NCBI GenBank assembly: GCA_001643675.2
Contig: LSRY02000004.1
Location: 812,001 to 876,000 of the forward strand
Length of the DNA: 64,000 nucleotides
DNA from: Monocercomonoides exilis
Lineage: Eukaryota; Preaxostyla; Oxymonadida; Polymastigidae
Direction of reading: 5' to 3'
Part shown: in pieces, positions 25,324 through 36,587 of the stretch
How the letters are laid out: the number at the start of each line of letters is the position of its first letter
Position numbering within the stretch: position 1 is the stretch's first letter
Notes under the pieces: generated by a model
Seen by the model: only the letters and a program-made list of their open reading frames with translations
Databases searched by the model: none
What the model was told of the DNA's origin: nothing
Translations under genes and position numbers: made by a program

Positions 25324-28300
25324 ATGGTGAGGTGCTCCACCAGCGAAAAAGTTGTATTCAATTTTTCTACATTGTTGCTTCTTGTTATTTACTGCTGCGA
25401 TGGCATAGACATTGCAGAAATACAAAATCAACAAGAAACGAAATGGGAGATGTCAGAAAGCACGATCAGCGTTGAAACGTGCGGCAACAAATACTCCAAT
25501 AAAAATGGCGTGGTTTCAGCAAAAGATATATTTTCATCAGGCGATCGTGTCAGTTGTGCTCACACAAGTGTGAATATCGTCAATACCTCGTTGTGTGTGA
25601 GCCATCTCACCATGGAACCTTTCAGCGACTATGCATTCCTCACGGCCCAACACCACTCAGCTGCCACCATCCTCTCCTCCACCTGCCAAATCCACACAGA
25701 TGCCAGCCATCCACTTTTCCTCTCTTCGCACAGCTCCCTTTTCCTCACCAACTTCTCCCTTGTCATCTCTCAACCAGCCCTCCTCTCCTTCCCCATCTTC
25801 TCCACCCCAAACAATCTCCTTCCAGATACACACTTCCCAATCACTACCTCCTTCACCATCTCCCACACCTCTTTCTCCTCTTTCATCTCCCTTTGCAATC
25901 CCTTCCTTTTTTCTCCTTTATCATCCTCTTCTTCTTCCCTTCTCCATCACCATTTCCAAGTCCATTTCGATATCCATCTCTCAAGCACACTCTTCACAAA
26001 TATCACCACTGCACCACAATCCACACACACCATCCCTGCCAAACCCACACACCCACACAACTCAATAACCGCCACCACCACAAATTCCACTTCAACCAAC
26101 ACCAATACCAATACAATCCCCTTCTTCTCTCTTCGCTCCTCTCTATCCATCCACTCAACCATCTTCCTCCACACCCACAATCCCATCGATGGTGCCATCT
26201 TCCCAAATCTCAACAGTCCATTCACTTCTCTTTCTGCTTTCAACACCTCTTTTCTTCACCAAACTCGATCTTCACCAAATGATCTTGTTAAATATTACGG
26301 TTCCGAAACTCAAAGAGCAAAACCTGGAAGATTGTCCTTTTCTGATTTTAATAGCTATCTCTTCGAATGGTGCACATGGGAAAATTCAAATAGTAGCTCT
26401 TCATCTGGTGGTGCACTTTTTGTTGAATGTGAAAATGCAAATCTTGCAATCGCTTCTTGTTCATTCGACAATTGCTCTAGTGGTGATGTTGGCGGTGCGT
26501 TGTTTTGTAGATATTTATTAAATGTCAAGATCTCAAAATCCAATTTCACAAGCTGTTCGGTTGCTCATGGAGGAGCAGCCGCAATATGGAATCCACAAGC
26601 AAATGCTGTTTGGATATTTACGGAAAATAAAGTTGAAAGCTGCAAAATAACAGGTTGGTGCGGAACTGGTTGGTATTTTGGTCTCTATTACATGACATCA
26701 AATTCAGAATTCCAATTTTCTAAATGTAAGTGTATTTCAAATTCAGGTAGTGATTCAACTGGTTCTCTGACATTCAATAATCCTCCAAATAAAATGCCGA
26801 CTCAGTTTTCAATCAATGATTGTCAATTTATTAATAACAATCTGACTACCTCAACAAATTACGGAGGTGCCGCACTTTATTTTCTTTCAACCTATTCATG
26901 GATGAGTGGGCTAAAATTCATCACTTTCTGTTTATTTGATGGAAACTCCGCCACTGACGGTAGAGGAAATGATGTATTCTTCAATGGAAGCAGCATCATA
27001 AAATCTCCGTTCGAGAATTGCGGCTCAACAACTCCAACAAATCGAGTATGGAATGCAGGAACTGCAACAAACGATGAGTACAACAGTTGGCTACCACTTA
27101 TTCCATCACACAAAATTGTTGCAAACAGCGGATCAGATGTTATTGCCTGTGGCAGACCACAACAGACCCCATGTGCCACCATCGAGTATGCCCTCAATTG
27201 CTTCATTTCACTTCTCCAAGACGCCTTCCTCACACTTCTCTCCTCAATATTTGTTCCTTCTCAAACGCTCACTTTCAGCGCAGTTGTTACAAAAATCATA
27301 GGAAATGGCACAACTGCCACTATCATTGTTTCCAGTGGCATTCCTCAATCTCTATCATCATCTTCTTCTACCTCTTCTGCCCTCTTCAAACTAACCCAGG
27401 GCTCCCTCACAGTCTCTGCCCTCGCCATCGCACACAACTCCACAAACACCATCACCCCCATCCTCTTCCACCTTTCCGAAAACTCCCCTTACCTCAACCT
27501 CAACACAACCACCATCACCGGAACAACATCCAATTCAATCACCACACCTCTCTTCTTCATCACTGCTGGCTCCCTCGCCCTCAACCACACAGCAATCACC
27601 AGTCTCGCCCTCAACAACCCCAGCATCTTCCACCTCACCTCCCTCACCGCTCCCCTCGCCCTCAACTCCTCCAACATCATCCACATCACCTCCACTACCA
27701 CCCCTGCCAGCTGTGTCCTCTCCTCTGCCACCTCCCCTGCCCTCTCCCTCTCCCTCACCAACTGCACCATCACCAGCATCAACTCAGAACAGTTCAGCCA
27801 ACAAACTGCCACCAATGGCGGGTGCATCTCATTCGCCTCATCTGCCCCTGCCAACTCCTTTTCAGTGAGTGATACCACCTTCTCCAGCTGCTCTGTGAGC
27901 GAGGATACAAGTTCTGGAGGAAGAGGCGGTGCTCTCATGATCGAGTTCAATGAAGGCTCATTGGTGTCAGAATCCTCCTTTTCCATCACCAATGTCGTGT
28001 TTTCAGGAAACAAGGCCAGTGTCGGAAGAGATATGTATTTTGTGTGTGAATCATTTGTCACTTCTGTGAAAAAGCCCTTGTTCGCTTTCATGACAAGCAT
28101 CACTCAGAAAGACAACTCGGTTGTTGGACATGATAGAACAGAAGCATTCGGTGATTGGAATGTCGATTTATTCATATTTTTCGATGGATATAAAGCTGAC
28201 TTAGTATATGTGGATGGCACATCTGGAGTGGATAAGGAATATTGCGGGCTGGAAAAGGCGCCATGCAAGAGTGTGGACTACGGGGTGGGGCATCTGAAGA

Positions 28301-31300
28301 GAACACAGAATATTAAACAGGAAATTATTTTATGCTCAAAATCGACTGTAACTGGATGCATTGATGTAGGGGGAATGTGTGTGAATGCCAAAGCTGAGAC
28401 ACTTATCGGCATCGAATGCCAAAGAGAAGTGAGTGACTCCGAAGAATGCTTTCTGAAATCTTCATCTGTAACAGAAATTGAGTTTATTGGAATTGTTATT
28501 CCATCGAGTTTTAACAGAACAATCTCAGCAGTGATTGAATCAAGCACTCAAAATGGAGAGTTGCACATGAAGAACTGTGAGATGAGTGTGAATGGAGGGA
28601 AGGAAAACACAATTGGATTTTTCTTGATTAAATCAACAGGAAAGATGGTTGAGCTGGAGTTTGTCACGATTTCAGATGTGAAATCAACAGTCTCGTTATT
28701 TTCGTTCTCTCTTTCATCTGCTAATGCGAATGAAGGAGAGAATGAGCAGGAATATAAAGTGAAATTGTTGAATTGCACAATGCAAGGATGCACTTTGGTG
28801 GAGCATTCATTTAGTGTATCTCCATTGATGATATTTTCTTCTCTTTTGTTTGAAAGCAACAACTTTTCAAATATTGAGAACACTGGAAGCGGTGAAGAAG
28901 GAGGTGCTGCAAAAGTGACATTACAAGGGAATGAAGAACTGGTGATCAAATCAACAAATGCATCATCTTGTTCACTTTCATCAGCCAATGGAAAAGGAGG
29001 GTTCTTGTATTTGGATTGTCAAAATTGTTTGAATGAGAAGTTATTTGTTTTTGATGTTGGCTTCACTTTTGAGAACAACAAAGCAGCAATTGGAAAGAAT
29101 GTGTTCATTTTGGGAAAGGATTTTAATAATTCAGTGACAAATGGCTCATTCAAGTTTGATTATTCCTCAATGATAAATGATAAAACTCTGTTTGTTGGGA
29201 GTGATGAATTTCATTCAAACAAAGATTTGTTCATGTTTCTTGTTCCATACAGCTCAACTGAGATATTTATCTCATCAAAAGGATTTGATGTTGCAAGATG
29301 TGGAAGTGAGGAAGAGCCATGCTTCACAATGTGGAAAGGGATGAAAAATGTGAAAGATGGAGACGATAAGAAGACAATTCAGATTGAAGGATCAACAACA
29401 ATTCGAGATTCATTCAACATGTCCAATTATCAGATCAAAAAGACTTCATCGATGGGAGAAGAAGATACAAAAGCAATATTGTATTTTGAAAAAGCAATTG
29501 GAAGTCAACTGGAATATTTTATGGAAAATTATAATCATCTTGAATTGATGAATATCCAACTGCAACTGACAACTGGATTTGACAACTCAGCCAAAACAAT
29601 TATTTCCAACAAAAATGGAGAATTGGTGATAACTGGATGTTCGTTCCATTCAGATGCAGAAGTGAACAATGGATTTGGTTGCGCATTTGTGGATGTGATT
29701 AGAGGAAGTGTGGATGTGAATGATTTGTCGATGGAATCGTGCAATGTTGGAAATAGCATTTTTGCGATTAACAATACTGGAGTTTCTTGCCATTTGATGA
29801 ATGTTCGAGTGGAATCGTTGAATGAAAGTGGAGGTTGCATTTTATCAATCAAGAAATCTGAAACAACAACAAAAACAAATGAAGAAGGAATAAATCTTGT
29901 GATTGAGAAATCATCATTTTCAGGGGTGAAGAGAAGTGACAATGGAGCAAGCGTTTTGGAGTCAAAAAGCGAGAAAAAGATATGTTTGGTTGTGAATGAG
30001 AGCGACATTACAGAAGGCAAGGCAGAATTGAGTGAAAAAGGAGGGGCAATATTCTTCATATTGGGCAGCTCTGGATCAATGAATATGATTGACTCAACAA
30101 TCACTCATTGCAGCTGCAGCAACAGCACAGGAAGAGGAGGAGGAGTGTATCTGGCAACAAAAGAAAGAGGAGGATTAAATTTCACATTTGTGGGGATGAA
30201 ATTCAATGCAAACACTGCAAAAGTGGGGAATGATATTTTCATTGAATGCTTCAACATCACATCACAGATCAATGAAAGTCAATTTCGGTTTGATCTTCGA
30301 GAGGGCTATTATTCACGGATGAATGCGATATTTGGGATTGATAGGTGTGATTACCAAAGTGATACAGATCTGATTGAATTTGTGACTATTCATCAGAGCG
30401 ACACAATCATTGTGAGCAGTATAAGTGGATTGAATGAAAAGAAATGTGGAACAAATGTTCTTCCATGCTATTCAATTGATCATGGGCTGATTCACTTGAC
30501 CTCAGATATTCTGAGTCTGATATTCATTGTTGAAGAAAGTGTGATAGGAGGAGAAATTGATCTGAAAGAAATGAGTTTGAATTCGAAGAGCAGAGAGATG
30601 TGTGAAGTTGAAGTGAAATCAAGCATTGGAAAAACAAGAGAGGCATTGGTAACAACAACAGGAGCAGTCTCATTGATGAGAGTGAACTTTGTGTTTGATT
30701 CGAATTTCATCTCTTCACATGAATCATTAATCTCTCCGGATGGAGGTATTCTTGAGATAATGAATTGTTCATTCACATCAAAACAATCGACTGAAGAAGG
30801 AAATATAGAATTTGCATATATTCCATTTCACATTATTAATACTGCAAAGGGAGAATTGCAACTTGATGGATGCACAATGTCAAATCTCATTCTTCAAAAA
30901 TCTTCAATATATCTATCATCACCAATTCCATCTGTAATTGATTCATTAACGATTTGCAATTCAACAAATAAAATTTCTCTTATTGAGATTAATGAATGTG
31001 GATCGTTGAATGTGGATCGATTATATGTTGGAAATGTCACAGTTGAAGAAAACGAAGAATCATTGATATCTTGCTTGTCAATGAAAAAGATGATGCAATT
31101 GACAAATTGCACAATAGGTGGAGTCAGCTCAAACAAAGCAAAAGGAAAATTGATGAAATTAGAGAATTGTACAGATGTGAAAATGGATAGCTGCATTTTC
31201 GATGGAAGTTCAAAGAAAAGAAATGGGCAGCATTTCAATGCAGAAGAAGAGACGTGCAGATGGGATGGATCTCTTGTGGATATTGTGAAGAGTTCCGTGA

Positions 31301-33261
31301 TGATGAAAGACACAACACTATCAAATTCACCAGATGGTGGAATAACAATTTGTGGAGGGGAGATTACCGTTAATGATGGAAGATTTGAGAACAATAATCC
31401 ATCAATCGAAGGATACCCATCAGCAAGAAGAAATATTATGTGTGGAGATGCAGGAACATTGAATGTGTTGAGTTTGAAAGGTGGAGATGGGGTGCTGCCC
31501 AACACCTCGATGTGGATTCTGAATGAAGGGTGCACTGTGGGAGGGATGGCTGAAGAAAGAGAATCTGTTTTCTTTATTCCGTTGCTAGAGTCAGTGGAGA
31601 AAGAAAATGAAGGAACTGCGACAAAGCTTAAGATTAAAGGGCAGCTTCTTTTGCCTTGCAATCTGATGTTGAGATTAGTTTTCAGGAGGGGCAGTGAAGA
31701 GCAGATTGAGAAATACGATTTTGATACAGATGGGTTTATCTCGGAAAATGAAGTTCACTCATGGGTATCAACAGAAAAGCTGGGAAATATCGAAGATGAA
31801 ACAGAAGTTTCTGTGTCGCTTCAATATGGAGATCCTTCAGCACCGAGTTTTTCCAATTCATTCATTCTGAAGAACAAAAGTGAAACAAAAGTGAATGGAG
31901 ATGGAAATCTTTCTGAAGGAGGAAAAGAAGGAAAGTCTAATTGGTTGTTGATTGTGATTGTGCTTATTGTGATATTATTTATTGTTTTCATCGGATTTGT
32001 AATTGTTGTTGTTCGGTGGAGAAAAGGAAAAGAAGAAATCAGGAAATATAAGGAAATTGTGAATGATAACATAATGAAGGATCCTAAACTGATTGAGATG
32101 ACTACGATGGATATGTCGCCAGAAGAGCAGTGGAGAAGAGCAGAGAAGGAGGCAGAGAAGAAGAATGATGAGAGGATAAAGAAGAGAGTGTATGATACGA
32201 ATATGCAACATTCTGAATCATCCGAGCATCTTTTGAGTGAGAGTGGTTCGACAGAATATATTTTGGGAAGAGATTCAGACAAGATTCCTGATTGGGCATT
32301 GGAAAAGGTTGAAGAAGAAGAGACAAGAAAAAGAACACCATCACCATCCATCTCATCAACTTCAACCACTGATACTGATACAACTTTTGTTCGATCGGAG
32401 ATTCTGTGCCCAACCACTTCATCGATGTCGAATCTGGTGGATGCAATGGCATGTTCATCGCCTCACGAGAAATTGATTGTGGACTTGAGGGATTCGCTGT
32501 TCATGCTGCTGCATGGAAGGAACGAGAAGAAAGAGATGGAAATAGGCACTCTGCAGCAGAGAGAATATACGGCTGCGCAGATCCTGTTCTGGGTGGCTAA
32601 TCTTGCTCTCCACTCCTTTGATGAAATGGACAGTCCGCTCTCTTCTCTTGCCAATCTGAGCCCGCACATTGTGCTGTTCTCAGAACATATGGTGATATGC
32701 ATTGTCATGCACTCTGATTTGCTTTCATCCGATGATAGTTCAGATTCATCATCCATCTCTTCATCGACTGTTGTGACATCTGCAAGTGATGATGATGAAA
32801 GTGACTCTCTGCCCTCGTCAGCCTTTGAGGATGAAGATAGTTTCAAAAAAGAGTGCCTGAGGTGGATGGCGCCTGAGCTGCTGATGAACAAGAAGATGGG
32901 GGCAACAAAGGAATCTGTTGCCTTTTCAATTGGGATGATGCTGTGGGAATGTTTGACACTGAAGATCCCGTTTGGAGAGTATGAGGCCGAGGTGGCGGGG
33001 CAGAAGATTGTGAATGGAGAGAGGCCAAACATGGAAGCTGTTGAGTGTGTGAGCTGGAGCGAGCTTGTGAAGTGCTGCTGGGCAGGACAGCCATCAGAGC
33101 GGAAGACGCTTGGAGAAGTGAAGCGAGAGTTGATTGGACATTTTCCAGCTGGAGCTGTGATGGTTACGATGTCAGATGCGATTGATCTGAGGAGGGAAAA
33201 TGAAAGCGGAAGCGGAAGTGGAAGCGGAAGAGGAAGAAGCAATGACGGATACAGAAGCTGA
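25324..33261 (+). CDS. Receptor A: giant beta-helix surface protein with pseudokinase tail (2,645 aa)
   Basis: Single exon. Start chosen at ATG 25324 because it gives a signal peptide (MVRCSTSEKVVFNFSTLLLLVIYCC); the frame opens slightly earlier without an ATG. The ectodomain is a series of right-handed beta-helix/Pmp-like repeats rich in 'GGA/GGG' and 'FxxN' turns. Four modules each start with a cap of the form G-x-D-x(3)-CG-x(4)-PC near 27.15, 28.25, 29.3 and 30.45 kb, about 1.08 kb apart. Near residue 2131 is DFDTDGFISENE, a consensus EF-hand loop. One membrane span follows (about 2206-2232, LLIVIVLIVILFIVF), then a basic stop-transfer and a coiled segment. A kinase C-lobe-like domain (about 2376-2609) keeps RWMAPELL, FSIGMMLWECLT and a CCWAGQPSERKT end. 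Glycine loop, VAIK, HRD and DFG are absent, so it should be a pseudokinase. From residue ~2085 onward it is identical to receptor B. Ligand unknown. Confidence 0.86.
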   Translation: MVRCSTSEKVVFNFSTLLLLVIYCCDGIDIAEIQNQQETKWEMSESTISVETCGNKYSNKNGVVSAKDIFSSGDRVSCAHTSVNIVNTSLCVSHLTMEPFSDYAFLTAQHHSAATILSSTCQIHTDASHPLFLSSHSSLFLTNFSLVISQPALLSFPIFSTPNNLLPDTHFPITTSFTISHTSFSSFISLCNPFLFSPLSSSSSSLLHHHFQVHFDIHLSSTLFTNITTAPQSTHTIPAKPTHPHNSITATTTNSTSTNTNTNTIPFFSLRSSLSIHSTIFLHTHNPIDGAIFPNLNSPFTSLSAFNTSFLHQTRSSPNDLVKYYGSETQRAKPGRLSFSDFNSYLFEWCTWENSNSSSSSGGALFVECENANLAIASCSFDNCSSGDVGGALFCRYLLNVKISKSNFTSCSVAHGGAAAIWNPQANAVWIFTENKVESCKITGWCGTGWYFGLYYMTSNSEFQFSKCKCISNSGSDSTGSLTFNNPPNKMPTQFSINDCQFINNNLTTSTNYGGAALYFLSTYSWMSGLKFITFCLFDGNSATDGRGNDVFFNGSSIIKSPFENCGSTTPTNRVWNAGTATNDEYNSWLPLIPSHKIVANSGSDVIACGRPQQTPCATIEYALNCFISLLQDAFLTLLSSIFVPSQTLTFSAVVTKIIGNGTTATIIVSSGIPQSLSSSSSTSSALFKLTQGSLTVSALAIAHNSTNTITPILFHLSENSPYLNLNTTTITGTTSNSITTPLFFITAGSLALNHTAITSLALNNPSIFHLTSLTAPLALNSSNIIHITSTTTPASCVLSSATSPALSLSLTNCTITSINSEQFSQQTATNGGCISFASSAPANSFSVSDTTFSSCSVSEDTSSGGRGGALMIEFNEGSLVSESSFSITNVVFSGNKASVGRDMYFVCESFVTSVKKPLFAFMTSITQKDNSVVGHDRTEAFGDWNVDLFIFFDGYKADLVYVDGTSGVDKEYCGLEKAPCKSVDYGVGHLKRTQNIKQEIILCSKSTVTGCIDVGGMCVNAKAETLIGIECQREVSDSEECFLKSSSVTEIEFIGIVIPSSFNRTISAVIESSTQNGELHMKNCEMSVNGGKENTIGFFLIKSTGKMVELEFVTISDVKSTVSLFSFSLSSANANEGENEQEYKVKLLNCTMQGCTLVEHSFSVSPLMIFSSLLFESNNFSNIENTGSGEEGGAAKVTLQGNEELVIKSTNASSCSLSSANGKGGFLYLDCQNCLNEKLFVFDVGFTFENNKAAIGKNVFILGKDFNNSVTNGSFKFDYSSMINDKTLFVGSDEFHSNKDLFMFLVPYSSTEIFISSKGFDVARCGSEEEPCFTMWKGMKNVKDGDDKKTIQIEGSTTIRDSFNMSNYQIKKTSSMGEEDTKAILYFEKAIGSQLEYFMENYNHLELMNIQLQLTTGFDNSAKTIISNKNGELVITGCSFHSDAEVNNGFGCAFVDVIRGSVDVNDLSMESCNVGNSIFAINNTGVSCHLMNVRVESLNESGGCILSIKKSETTTKTNEEGINLVIEKSSFSGVKRSDNGASVLESKSEKKICLVVNESDITEGKAELSEKGGAIFFILGSSGSMNMIDSTITHCSCSNSTGRGGGVYLATKERGGLNFTFVGMKFNANTAKVGNDIFIECFNITSQINESQFRFDLREGYYSRMNAIFGIDRCDYQSDTDLIEFVTIHQSDTIIVSSISGLNEKKCGTNVLPCYSIDHGLIHLTSDILSLIFIVEESVIGGEIDLKEMSLNSKSREMCEVEVKSSIGKTREALVTTTGAVSLMRVNFVFDSNFISSHESLISPDGGILEIMNCSFTSKQSTEEGNIEFAYIPFHIINTAKGELQLDGCTMSNLILQKSSIYLSSPIPSVIDSLTICNSTNKISLIEINECGSLNVDRLYVGNVTVEENEESLISCLSMKKMMQLTNCTIGGVSSNKAKGKLMKLENCTDVKMDSCIFDGSSKKRNGQHFNAEEETCRWDGSLVDIVKSSVMMKDTTLSNSPDGGITICGGEITVNDGRFENNNPSIEGYPSARRNIMCGDAGTLNVLSLKGGDGVLPNTSMWILNEGCTVGGMAEERESVFFIPLLESVEKENEGTATKLKIKGQLLLPCNLMLRLVFRRGSEEQIEKYDFDTDGFISENEVHSWVSTEKLGNIEDETEVSVSLQYGDPSAPSFSNSFILKNKSETKVNGDGNLSEGGKEGKSNWLLIVIVLIVILFIVFIGFVIVVVRWRKGKEEIRKYKEIVNDNIMKDPKLIEMTTMDMSPEEQWRRAEKEAEKKNDERIKKRVYDTNMQHSESSEHLLSESGSTEYILGRDSDKIPDWALEKVEEEETRKRTPSPSISSTSTTDTDTTFVRSEILCPTTSSMSNLVDAMACSSPHEKLIVDLRDSLFMLLHGRNEKKEMEIGTLQQREYTAAQILFWVANLALHSFDEMDSPLSSLANLSPHIVLFSEHMVICIVMHSDLLSSDDSSDSSSISSSTVVTSASDDDESDSLPSSAFEDEDSFKKECLRWMAPELLMNKKMGATKESVAFSIGMMLWECLTLKIPFGEYEAEVAGQKIVNGERPNMEAVECVSWSELVKCCWAGQPSERKTLGEVKRELIGHFPAGAVMVTMSDAIDLRRENESGSGSGSGRGRSNDGYRS

Positions 33262-33433
33262 AAGTTGAAGGTGAAGCTGGAACAAGAGAAGTGAAAGGAC
33301 GGATGCTGGACATGGGCTGCTGAACCGATGAGTTTCCGATGAATGTTTGCTGAGTTTGTTCAGAACAGATGGTATTTTGTGAGCACCCACATGGTGAGCA
33401 AAGCCGAAAGATGCTGCAAAATAGGTGGCAAGC

Positions 33434-33471
33434 TTCTTCTTCTTCTTCTTCTTCTTCTTCTTCTTCTTCTT
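33434..33471. repeat. (TTC)n microsatellite, left arm
   Basis: About twelve TTC units 170 bp after the receptor A stop codon. The same run with the same apparent length lies at 40535-40572 in the other arm. Equal length at such an unstable site argues that the arms were made identical very recently. Confidence 0.9.
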
Positions 33472-34093
33472 TGAGAAGATATTCTTCCAAACAATACCTT
33501 CACTGATCGATTGCAATGAAAAGAATGGTGAAGTTTGAAGAAGAAGAAAAGGGTGCAAACGGACAAGGATGAGGGTGGGATAATGCTATTGCTGCTTGTG
33601 GGGAAAAAAATATTAATTACTGTTGCTCAACAGTGGCTGCTGAGGAGAGATTTTCTTCTCACTCCTTGGCATGCATTCCTTCTGTTTTCCGTTGAGTGCG
33701 CTGCTTTTGAAAGCCTGAAGATAAAGCGACACAACGAAAGGGGAGTCTGCAAATGCTATGAGAGCAATCACAATCTTTTTGCAATATGTGACATTTAGAC
33801 TTTTAAGATTTTTTAAAGTTAAATGTATTTATATTTTTGGATTTGAAATTTAATATGATGCTTTTACTTAAATTGTTAACGCACATTTAAAAAAAAATAA
33901 AAATAAAAATAAAAATAAAAAGAAGAAAAGAAATAATAGTTTTAATGCATCGTCAAAAAATGTGACAACATCAGTAATTTGCTATTAAGTTTGACAATCA
34001 ATAATCTCAATTTGAATTTTTAAGTAACTTTTGAAGATTTACAAAACACTTTCCGCAATAACTAAAAAAACTCGAACCTGACTTTTGATTCAA

Positions 34094-34330
34094 TCAAAAA
34101 GCAATATTCATTTCATTATTTGCAACAACAGTCGTTTTTAATATTTTTTTCTTTGGTATTGTTTTCTTTACCACTTCAGAAATTAAAATATGTTCATTAT
34201 TTAATAACTCAACGAAGTGAAATATCAGTAATCTTTTCACCATCGATTCAGTTAAGCACTTTTCTCTATTAATAAGCACTTTCAAAAACGAAAAGATATG
34301 AAAATTCACTACGTTTGATAAGAATTTCAT
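34094..34330 (-). CDS. Hypothetical 78-aa ORF in left repeat arm
   Basis: ATG-initiated frame of 78 residues starting MKFLSNVVNFHIF, Lys/Val/Ile-rich, unrecognised. An identical copy exists at 39677-39913 only because both lie in the inverted repeat. AT-rich composition makes it a weak candidate. Confidence 0.2.
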   Translation of the reverse strand: MKFLSNVVNFHIFSFLKVLINREKCLTESMVKRLLIFHFVELLNNEHILISEVVKKTIPKKKILKTTVVANNEMNIAF

Positions 34331-34686
34331 GTTTTTAAAACAGGGTTACACTTTAACCCCAACTTTTTTTTTTTTTTGTGGAGCTGGCTACGGCTTAATA
34401 CAAGCTTGAAGCCAACGAAAAATAACTAGAAACGTTTATTTTAATATATTTAACTTATGCAGAAAAAAATTTTTTTTTACAAATTTTTTTTACTAAGAGA
34501 TCTCGATATTTTTTAATTTTATTTTTTGATCATTAAATTGATGGTCTTTCCATGAATATTACATTCTGGAAGTTTTAAGCTACACCATCATTACACATCA
34601 TATCCTTTTTATTGTTTTTATAACTTTTCACATTTCACAAGTTTCTTTTTCACTTGTTTTCTCATTTCATCGACTTTTCGAAAAAA

Positions 34687-35145
34687 TGAAATTATTTAAG
34701 AATGTTAAATTTTTGATAAAAATTTAAGGGTTGTAATTTATGTTTGTTTTATTGTTAATTATGATATTATTCAATAATTGTTTTGCAAATTTGATTTAAA
34801 TGGAAAAGTGAAAAAATTCAATTTCGGAAGTTTTGATTTTATAAAGCCAGCAACATTTCTTCAGCAAAAGATTAAGTTAATAAATGGGTTATTATTAATG
34901 AAATTATTCAAATTTTCGGAGTGTTGATTTATCAAAGGTTGTTAATTATTGAATAGAGATTTTGTGTTTATGTGATTCATTTTCTTCAATTGTTTTCAAA
35001 ACGAATGATTCTGCACAAATAATAAAAAGATGTCTTTTGCAAGCCATTTCATTTTTCAATAATCATTTTTTTATGATATTCAAGTGAAATTTTCATACCG
35101 AAATTTTTGAATGAAAATATATGACTTCAAAAATAATCACACATA
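34687..35145. other. Original palindrome spacer, left part
   Basis: 459 bp of AT-rich DNA between the end of the left arm and the putative mobile element. Its last ~60 bp resemble a degenerate intergenic repeat also seen near 22530 and 23785. The final 12 bases, TAATCACACATA, recur at 39233-39244. Confidence 0.55.
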
Positions 35146-36587
35146 GGCCTGGTTGACGGATTGAAAAATTGATGGTTGCGTCAGTCAGTGGAATATTTTC
35201 ACGTCAATTGGCTTTTTTTCTCTCTCTCTTGATTTTTGAGGCAATAAACACAAATTTTATTGAATAAAAATATTAATTATTTCGAAAAATAGCCATGCAA
35301 TGTATTTCTTTATTCAACAAAAGAAAGAAAATATTATGAACCATAATTCGAATAATACTGATTTTGAGAAATATCTTTTTGCAACTAAACGCTTGCAGTC
35401 AACGATAGCTGATTGGTTTGCATATTGTTGTATTTTCCTATTATCTGTAAATGTTTTTCTTTCGGTGAATCCAGTGGAAATTTTCGAAAATAAACAAAAA
35501 ATGGAACATCTTGTTTATCTGCATGAATATCGAGTTTATTCAACAAATTCAAGAAGAAAGTTCACAGGATGAAGAAACTTGGAAGTGAAAACTGAGAATC
35601 AGATGATGAAACATTAGAAAAAGGAAGGAATAATGAAATTGATAAAGAAAACAGTTGCCAATGGATAAAAAACAGAAAATTTCCTTATAGAAATGTTTAG
35701 AAGGTTTGATATTGTTATTTTTTTGAAGTGATTATAATTATTTTATTCAGGATGCTGAAAGAGAGAAGGAGTGGATGGCTTTGAAGAAGAAGAAAAGCAA
35801 AGAAGAAAAATGAAATGAAGATTGATGAAATTAAAGATAAATCGAAGATGGTTTGCATTGGGGATTGACAATGAATAGTTTTTGAGGAAAGATGATTTTT
35901 TTGAGAAAGAGGGGAAGTTAAAGAAGAAAAGATGGAATGAAAAAGTGATTGACGAGTGCTTTGTATTTTTTGTTGACGAGTGAAAAAGAGATTGAACTGA
36001 AAGTGAAAATTGTTCAGAGATTTCTCCTTTGCAGAAAAAAAAGGAACATAAGACGAGAATTTCAATGAATTTCTCCGTTGACATCAATTGGCTCTCATCT
36101 TCTCAATTTTCAACACTTAATCATCTCATTCAACACATTCATCATCATCATTGTCTTCTGGATCTTCTTTAAATATATCATCAACATTTCACACAACAAC
36201 AACTTCTTCTTCTTCTTCTTCCTTTATCAATTTGACATGTCTGTTTTCAATTGAGTTAAGAAATTATCTCCGGAATAAATTGAACGGACCCGAACGATGG
36301 AATTAATATTTGGTGATTTTTTTTCTGAATTATTTGAAGAAGAAGAAGAAGGAAAAGGAGAACAAGGAAAAGAAGAAGAACATGAAGCTGGTTGAGATCT
36401 AGCCAATAACTGTGGAATGTGCTTGACAGAGCGAGAAAAAGAGAAATGCTACCAGGAAGACTCAAACGAGATAGGAGGAACTTAGTCCATGCCACATGAC
36501 TCAGAAAACAGCTTTGTATCTCTTCCAACTACCTTCTGTGTTCTGCAGCTTGTTATTTCAACATGGAACAATGAATGACTTTTATGT

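Larger units (their letters stand above)
31576..34686 (+). repeat. Left arm of 3.1-kb receptor-tail inverted repeat
   Basis: Reverse complement of 39321-42430. It covers the last ~1.7 kb of receptor A (EF-hand, membrane span, pseudokinase) and ~1.4 kb after the stop. The encoded tails are identical. One silent substitution was seen (A at 31587 versus C on the coding strand at 42419), and the arm lengths differ by one base. Similarity stops sharply on both sides. Confidence 0.95.
33262..34686. other. 3' flank of receptor A inside the repeat arm
   Basis: Moderate-GC sequence up to ~33800, then AT-rich. It holds the TTC run, an (AAATA)n stretch near 33893-33930 and a 14-base T-run near 34365. 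It also has a small inverted GGGTTA/TAACCC hairpin near 34344-34360. No RNA gene could be assigned. Confidence 0.55.
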
